DNA of 17,829 bases, from assembly GCA_021372695.1 (NCBI GenBank), contig JAJFTY010000230.1:1-17829 (forward strand), written 5' to 3'. Origin of the DNA: Deltaproteobacteria bacterium. GTDB taxonomy: Bacteria > Desulfobacterota > Syntrophia > Syntrophales > UBA5619. The notes below the pieces were generated by a model. That model worked only from the letters and a program-made list of their open reading frames with translations, made no database searches and was not told the origin of the DNA. Below, piece after piece: positions 13,564-17,829 of the stretch; positions within the stretch are counted from its first letter, which is position 1; each line of letters opens with the position of its first letter. A program made the position numbers and the translations under genes.

Positions 13564-14406
13564 CTAAAAACCGTGCCCCTTGGCGGTCGGTGCGGCGACT
13601 TCCTGCGCGCGGCCGGCCTTCCAGGCCTCCAGTGCATCCCGGGCCGTCATGACTTCGCTTCCGAACTGGCAGACCTTGATCGAAACCGCCTCCAGGGCCC
13701 GGAAGGCGTTCGGCCCGACGTTGCCGGTCAAGACAAGGTCCACGGCACGGTTGGCGATCAGGCGTGCCGATTGAATCCCGGCCCCCTGAGCCGCATTGAC
13801 GTTCTGCCTGTTTTCCAGGACCTCCACTGCGGCCCCTTCCCGGTCCGTGATCAGGAAATACCGGGCCCGTCCAAAAACACGGTCGACATTGCTGTCGAGC
13901 CCCTCTCCGCTGGCTGTAATGGCGATTTTCATGTTGATCATCCTCTTTTCCGGGTTTTGCCCCTTCCGATGAGCCGGGTCCCTCCTGCCCGACCCCGTTT
14001 CCGTATCCTCGGCCGGCCAGCAGCCGAAGCCCCCCCGGCGGTGCCCTCTCCCCCGGCCCCGGTCCGCGGGCGGCCCGCAGCCGGGAAGGATAAAGCGGGT
14101 ATCGGAAAGGCCGCCTTCCAGATAGGCCCGGACGATGTCGTCGATCGACCCCCGCAAGTAGGGGATCACCTTTACCCCGGCCCCCCGGATCATCCTTTCC
14201 AGAGGCCCGGAAATGGCGCCGCACAAGAGCACGTCGACCCCGAGGGCTTCGAGCTGACGGACCCTCTCGAGCAGCTTCCCGTCTTCAAAGGGGATGGACG
14301 ACCTCTTGCCCACCCGATCCCCAGTCACATCCAACAGGAGAAGCCGGTTCGAGAAATCGCAAACGGTTGAAACCGTGTCTTCCCAGACGGTCACCGCAAC
14401 TTTCAT
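13564..14406 (-). CDS. Tandem NifX/ORP-like double-domain protein
   Basis: One uninterrupted 280-codon frame holds two domains usually found as separate genes. Residues 1-110 (MKVAVTVWEDTVSTVCDFS through VDVLLCGAISGPLERM to ILPGCG) form a NifB/NifX-like domain with the Gly/Arg-rich tail typical of stand-alone versions. Residues 159-280 (MKIAITASGEGLDSNVDRVF, VLTGNVGPNAFRALEA) closely resemble the orange protein ORP, which binds a Mo-Cu-S cluster in Desulfovibrio. The linker (about 111-158) is Arg/Gly-rich and has no stop. A second start at 13932 with GAGG upstream could also make the ORP domain alone. The ATG at 14406 follows AAGGGGGTG. It leads the operon with the MPRGD genes. Confidence 0.85.
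   Translation of the reverse strand: MKVAVTVWEDTVSTVCDFSNRLLLLDVTGDRVGKRSSIPFEDGKLLERVRQLEALGVDVLLCGAISGPLERMIRGAGVKVIPYLRGSIDDIVRAYLEGGLSDTRFILPGCGPPADRGRGRGHRRGGFGCWPAEDTETGSGRRDPAHRKGQNPEKRMINMKIAITASGEGLDSNVDRVFGRARYFLITDREGAAVEVLENRQNVNAAQGAGIQSARLIANRAVDLVLTGNVGPNAFRALEAVSIKVCQFGSEVMTARDALEAWKAGRAQEVAAPTAKGHGF
13929..13950 (-). promoter_or_regulatory. Internal ribosome site and start for the ORP-like domain
   Basis: On the minus strand GAGG lies 9 bases before ATG 13932, within codons of the linker. Translation from here would give a 122-residue protein beginning MKIAITASG, exactly where stand-alone ORP proteins begin. Either a fused and a free form are both made, or the fusion arose by losing a stop codon between two genes. 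Confidence 0.55.
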
Positions 14407-14567
14407 GGCACCCCCTTTTGCTTTCCCTCCATCAAGAAGGATGCCATCTCGGCCGGCGCCGCGGTGGAACGATCAATGTGCCGTGATTGCAGTACATTGG
14501 ATTTCTTTGGCGGAGGGAAAGGCAGCCCCCCGGTCGCGAATCGGAACAGTGTTGGAGGGTGGGGAGT

Positions 14568-14583
14568 CGCAATTTCGAGACCC
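14568..14583 (-). promoter_or_regulatory. Candidate sigma-54 promoter for the NifX-tandem operon
   Basis: The minus strand reads GGGTCTCGAAATTGCG, with GG and GC separated by exactly 10 bases and the -12 block TTGC intact; the rest of the -24 block is poor. It lies about 160 bases before ATG 14406 and near the gene for a sigma-54 activator. The ORP operons of Desulfovibrio are sigma-54 dependent, which supports the idea without proving it. The rest of 14407-14751 shows a CCGCCCTG/CAGGGCGG hairpin (14708-14726) and no gene. Confidence 0.4.
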
Positions 14584-14751
14584 TGCCGGCGGGCCCCTCG
14601 GGCAGCCGGCCGTCGGTTCTTGCCGGCCGGAAATCGTTCGCTCGGGGACCCCTTCCCGCCGGCTTCGGCAGGGGCCTGAAAATTCCCTGCGGCCGTTGCC
14701 ATTCACACCGCCCTGTTGCAGGGCGGCTCGCCAGACAAGGAGATCGTATCC

Positions 14752-14954
14752 ATGAAGGCCAAAGCCACAGTCGGACCCACCTCGGTCCGGCGAGCGACCG
14801 GCAGAAGGAGCGGGGCATCGAGGCCCTCAGGGACTTCGGCATCGAACGCCTCAGCGTGTCTCACTGCACGGGGCTGGAGACCGCCTGCTGGCTGGCGGCC
14901 GAGTTCGGGGAGCGGTTCTTCTTCTGCGCTGTGGAAATGGTGGTGGAGGGCTGA
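14752..14954 (+). pseudogene. MBL-fold metallo-hydrolase remnant
   Basis: A strong ribosome site (AAGGAG, 14737-14742) precedes ATG 14752. After a few codons, the recognisable protein continues in another frame as THLGPASDRQKERGIEALRD, then RLSVSHCTGLETACWLAAEF and GERFFFCAVEMVVEG to TGA 14954. This is the C-terminal end of MBL-fold hydrolases commonly found beside ORP/NifX genes (the SHCTG and FFF segments are typical). The whole metal-binding HxHxDH part is missing, so the gene has kept its two ends and lost about 200 codons. Confidence 0.65.
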
Positions 14955-14957
14955 GAA

Positions 14958-15121
14958 ATGGTGGAGATCACGGCAGGCCCGATTTCGCCGGAACAGGTGA
15001 TCGGCAAGGTGCGGAAAAGTGACTGCGGGTGCGTGGTCACCTGGGTGGGGCCGATCCGCGGCGGCTCCCGACGCTGAAGCGGGAGGCCTATCCGGACGGC
15101 AGCGTCTACGAGCCGGGCTGA
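14958..15121 (+). pseudogene. moaE: moaE remnant (molybdopterin synthase large subunit)
   Basis: ATG 14958 is 3 bases after the MBL remnant's stop. It opens VEITAGPISPEQVIGKVR and CGCVVTWVGPIRGGSR, the start of MoaE, and stops at TGA 15075. In another frame [15 protein letters not shown] (15074-15121) resembles the MoaE C terminus. About 80 central residues, including most of the active site, are absent. Its end overlaps the sigma-54 regulator gene on the other strand. MoaE would have helped make molybdopterin, which fits the Mo theme. Confidence 0.7.
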
Positions 15122-16452
15122 GGATTCTCCGGCCGGGCCGGAATCCGGATATTCAGGGCCTTGATTTTGCGGAAGAGGGTACTCTTGTGGATGCCGAGGG
15201 CCCTGGCCGTCTTGAGGCGGTTCCACTGCTGGCGACGCAGCATGTTGGTGATGAAGACCGCCTCCAGATCCTTCATGTTCATGGTCTCGGTTTGCCCGGA
15301 GGCTGCCCCGCCGCGGGGCAGGCAGAGGTTCTCCGGCAAGTGGTGCGGCTCGATCAGCCCGGACTTGCAGAGGATGAAGGCACGTTCGACGATGTTCTGC
15401 AGTTCCCGGACGTTGCCGGGGTAGTCGTAGGAGACGAGGCAGGCCAGGGCCTCCCCGGACAGGCCGGCGATCTCCTTTCTCTGCAGCAGATTGAAATGGT
15501 GGATGAAATGGTCCGCCAGGAGCGGGATGTCTTCCATCCGCTCCCGGAGCGGGGGCAGCTCCATCCGGATAACGTTGATCCGGTAGTAGAGGTCTTCCCG
15601 GAATTTCCCCTCCTTCGCCAGATCCTGGAGGTGCCGGTTGGTGGCCGCGATGATCCGCACGTCGCAGGTGACGGTCTCCACCGAACCGAGCGGCTCGTAG
15701 CTCCTCTCCTGGAGGACCCGGAGCAGCCGAACCTGCAGGGCCGGTGAAATGTCCCCGATCTCGTCCAAAAAGAGCGTCCCCTTTTCGGCCAGACGGAAGC
15801 GGCCCGGCTTGTCCTTCTTCGCGTCCGTGAAGGCGCCGGCCTTGTAGCCGAAGAGCTCCGACTCCAGGAGGGTGTCCGGCAGCGCGCCGCAGTTCACCGC
15901 GACGAAGGGCTGCTTTTTCCGCGGGCTCAGGTGGTGGACGGCCCTGGCGAAGAGCTCCTTGCCGGTGCCGCTTTCCCCCTCCAGGAGCACCGTGCTGGCG
16001 CTCTCGGCCACGTCGGGCAGGATGTCGAAGAGCTGATGCATCCGGTGGTTCTTGGAGATGATGTCTTCGAAGGAGTAGCGTTCGGCAATCGCCTTCCGGA
16101 GCTTCTCCTCGACGCTGATGTCCCGGAAGGTCTCCACGGCCCCGACGATCCGGTCCTGCTCATCCCTGAGCAGGGCCGTGGAGATGCTGATCGGGAGGCG
16201 GCGTCCTGCGGCGTCGACGATGTGGACGGTTCGGTTGACGATGGATTTCCCTGATTGGATGGTCTTGCGGAGGATGCAGCCCTTCTCGCAGACGTCGGCC
16301 TTGAGGACGTCCTTGCAGAGCTGTCCCACCGCCTCCTCCCGCCGGACGCCTGTGATCTGCTCCGCGGCCCGGTTGAAGGAGGTGATCCGCCAGTTCTCGT
16401 CGATGGTGAACACCCCGTCGGCGATCGAATCGAGGATGATGTCTTTTTCCAC
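15106..16452 (-). CDS. PAS-AAA+-Fis sigma-54-dependent transcriptional activator
   Basis: This 448-residue enhancer-binding protein has a PAS domain (about 1-115) with three cysteines in [15 protein letters not shown] (46, 55, 59). A sigma-54 AAA+ domain (about 130-370) follows, with Walker A GESGTGKE, the sigma-54 contact loop GAFTDA (206-211), Walker [10 protein letters not shown] and the arginine-rich PPLRER region. A Fis-type helix-turn-helix ends the protein ([20 protein letters not shown]). The loop is usually GAFTGA. The cysteines could sense redox state or bind metal or Fe-S (inference). GTG 16452 is the start: AGGAG lies 6 bases before it, and the open frame further upstream overlaps the MFS gene. 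It likely controls the ORP-type operons on its left, as the linked activator does in Desulfovibrio. Confidence 0.93.
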   Translation of the reverse strand: MEKDIILDSIADGVFTIDENWRITSFNRAAEQITGVRREEAVGQLCKDVLKADVCEKGCILRKTIQSGKSIVNRTVHIVDAAGRRLPISISTALLRDEQDRIVGAVETFRDISVEEKLRKAIAERYSFEDIISKNHRMHQLFDILPDVAESASTVLLEGESGTGKELFARAVHHLSPRKKQPFVAVNCGALPDTLLESELFGYKAGAFTDAKKDKPGRFRLAEKGTLFLDEIGDISPALQVRLLRVLQERSYEPLGSVETVTCDVRIIAATNRHLQDLAKEGKFREDLYYRINVIRMELPPLRERMEDIPLLADHFIHHFNLLQRKEIAGLSGEALACLVSYDYPGNVRELQNIVERAFILCKSGLIEPHHLPENLCLPRGGAASGQTETMNMKDLEAVFITNMLRRQQWNRLKTARALGIHKSTLFRKIKALNIRIPARPENPQPGS

Positions 16453-16460
16453 GGTCGCTC

Positions 16461-17729
16461 CTAGCGTGTCAGACGGCCGTGCAGCGTTTCCGGGAGGCGG
16501 ATCAAAAGCGGCATTCGCACCAGGAGGTCGACGGCCACGAAGAGGAGGAAGATGTACTGCGGCCCGATCCGGTCCCAGATCACGCCGGCCGTGAGAGCCA
16601 GGACCGCGCTCGTCACCATCTTGAAACCTCGGTTGATGCCGATCCATCTCCCCATCTGTTCGGGAGGCACCAACTCCCGCTCGATCGCGGCCACGACCGG
16701 CGCGCCGATGAAGTAGAAGCCCTGCAGGACGCCCGCCACGATCAGCAGGAGCTTCGAGGTCGCCGCCACCAGGATCAGGTTCGAGAGCCAGAAGAGCGGA
16801 ATGGTGATGAAGAGGATCCGTTTGCGGCCGATCCGGTCCGCGAGCCTGCCCAGCGGAACGGCGCAGAGGATGGAGGCCAAGGCCGACCCGGCCACCATCG
16901 TTCCCAGGACGAGCTCGTCAGCGCCCTTGATCCGGTAGGCGAAGACCTGCGTGAACGGAAAGACGAGCCCGAGCGGCAATTGGGAGACCGAGGCGATGAC
17001 GATCCACTTCTTCAGGTGCCTGCCCCCGTGGAACACCTGGGAGATGTCACGGAGGAGGTGCGGCCGCTGCGCCCCCGGCGCGGTCCACTTCTGCCCCGAG
17101 AGCTGGGTCAGGACCAGCACGAAGGTGCCGAGCGTGATCAGGAGCGCCAGGAAAAAGAGCGGCCGGATTCCGGCCAGGTTGACGCCGCCGGACCAGGCGA
17201 CCAGGCGGGTCGCCAGCATCGGCCCGGCCATTCCCAGGAAGCCCGCGGCCACCGTTTCGCAGATGAGCATGCCGGTGGCCCGGTCGCGGTTGACCAGGCA
17301 GTTGCCGCAGATCGTGGAGCAGCTCTGGTTGCTGATCGAGAACCCCAGCCAGTAGCCGATCATGGCGACGATCGCCCACTCCCAGCTCCGGGCCAGGCCA
17401 TAGGTGAGGTAAGAGGAGGCCAAAAGCCCGATGCCGATCAGGTAGATCTTCCTCGGCCCGATCCGGTCGATAATCCAGCCCGCAAAGGGCGCGAAGAGTC
17501 CGGCCACGGCCATGCCCAGGCTGTTGACGAGACCGAGCTCCGTGCCCGTCGCCCCGAGCGCCACGATGTAGACGGAGAGGTAGGGGAAAACGATCTGGTA
17601 GGAAAACCTGTCCAGGGACGTGCGCAGGACCGTGATCTTCCAGTCCCGGTGCTGGCGGCGGAGAAAGGCGAGGCCGCCGCGGAGCCAACCCCGCAGCGGC
17701 CCAACGGACGGTTCGATCGGATCTTTCAA
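16461..17729 (-). CDS. MFS transporter
   Basis: This 422-residue protein has about 12 hydrophobic helices. Motif A-like loops appear in both halves ([12 protein letters not shown], about 84-95; [12 protein letters not shown], about 284-295). A cysteine-bearing [18 protein letters not shown] segment lies in the N-terminal half, unusual for sugar or drug exporters. The substrate is unknown. The start is a TTG at 17729, since GGGAG lies upstream and no ATG gives a full first helix. The stop TAG is 8 bases before the regulator's GTG and shares its ribosome site, so the two form an operon. The regulator might therefore respond to what this protein moves (inference). Confidence 0.87.
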   Translation of the reverse strand: MKDPIEPSVGPLRGWLRGGLAFLRRQHRDWKITVLRTSLDRFSYQIVFPYLSVYIVALGATGTELGLVNSLGMAVAGLFAPFAGWIIDRIGPRKIYLIGIGLLASSYLTYGLARSWEWAIVAMIGYWLGFSISNQSCSTICGNCLVNRDRATGMLICETVAAGFLGMAGPMLATRLVAWSGGVNLAGIRPLFFLALLITLGTFVLVLTQLSGQKWTAPGAQRPHLLRDISQVFHGGRHLKKWIVIASVSQLPLGLVFPFTQVFAYRIKGADELVLGTMVAGSALASILCAVPLGRLADRIGRKRILFITIPLFWLSNLILVAATSKLLLIVAGVLQGFYFIGAPVVAAIERELVPPEQMGRWIGINRGFKMVTSAVLALTAGVIWDRIGPQYIFLLFVAVDLLVRMPLLIRLPETLHGRLTR

Positions 17730-17762
17730 CGGATGCTCCCTTCTTTTCCCCGGCGCTGCCGC

Positions 17763-17809
17763 TTCAGAAAAGCCGGACCGCTCCGGAAGAGGCTCCGCAG
17801 CGGTCCGGC
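17763..17809 (-). terminator. Intrinsic terminator of a gene beyond the right edge
   Basis: GCCGGACCGCT (17772-17782) and AGCGGTCCGGC (17799-17809) form a perfect 11-base stem. On the minus strand it is followed by TTTTCTG. It should end a minus-strand gene lying outside the window, so the MFS-regulator operon probably starts in the short gap 17730-17770, where no clear promoter is seen. Confidence 0.78.
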
Positions 17810-17829
17810 GGATGGTTCGGTATTGTCGC

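Noticed and set aside
12624..13637. 337-codon minus-strand frame across the MPRGD genes and the terminator
   Set aside because: It reads through a terminator and repeats and is low-complexity Gly/Arg/Pro. The two small genes have strong ribosome sites and family signatures in other frames.
14476..14491. Plus-strand sigma-54-like site with TTGCA before the MBL/moaE remnants
   Set aside because: The -24 position reads TG rather than GG, and the downstream genes are broken.

Overview
The window joins two different kinds of DNA. Positions 1 to about 2.0-2.6 kb are a mobile integron gene-cassette array on the + strand, with lower GC than the rest. From about 3.9 kb to the right edge is a high-GC, almost entirely minus-strand block of iron-sulfur, molybdenum-cofactor and persulfide genes, typical of an anaerobic Desulfobacterota-like (sulfate-reducing or syntrophic deltaproteobacterial) genome. 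The taxonomic guess rests on gene content: a MrpORP ATPase, ORP/NifX-type proteins, ferredoxin-containing MinD ATPases, MPRGD small proteins and a pyruvoyl arginine decarboxylase.

Cassette array: five attC-like sites (about 35-89, 151-214, 657-714, 1308-1367 and 1940-2006) separate short + strand genes. In each complete cassette, the inner R'' box beside the downstream attC is the reverse complement of the bases at that cassette's own start. This is what excision as a circle would require. The cassettes carry a 12-codon mini-ORF, a four-helix membrane protein, an ORF6N-domain protein and a Phd/YoeB-type toxin-antitoxin pair. A UDG-like hypothetical gene then starts 7 bases after the last recombination point. 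No integrase and no attI are visible, so intI would have to lie to the left, or this is an integrase-less attC cluster. A + strand MFS exporter (2612-3886) follows and converges on the minus-strand block.

Minus-strand block, read right to left in transcription order: an MFS transporter and a PAS/AAA+/Fis sigma-54 activator in one operon; two decayed + strand genes (MBL-fold hydrolase and moaE), both missing their middles; an ORF with two tandem NifX/ORP-like domains; two MPRGD-type small proteins and a strong terminator; a REP-like tandem repeat; two translationally coupled MinD/CooC-like ATPases with 2[4Fe-4S] ferredoxin inserts; an IscU/NifU-like scaffold; an FmdB zinc ribbon; a CGGC protein and a terminator; a CoA-disulfide/persulfide reductase with a rhodanese tail; a radical SAM protein; a short TrmO-like methyltransferase; MrpORP; and a pyruvoyl-dependent arginine decarboxylase.

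The set resembles the orange-protein (ORP) locus of Desulfovibrio, which is also controlled by sigma-54 and a linked activator. Here it is extended with a sulfur-handling module and a tandem ORP-domain gene. My inference is that the block assembles and delivers Fe-S or Mo/Cu-S cofactors, with persulfide reduction and sulfur transfer nearby, under a redox- or metal-responsive sigma-54 activator.
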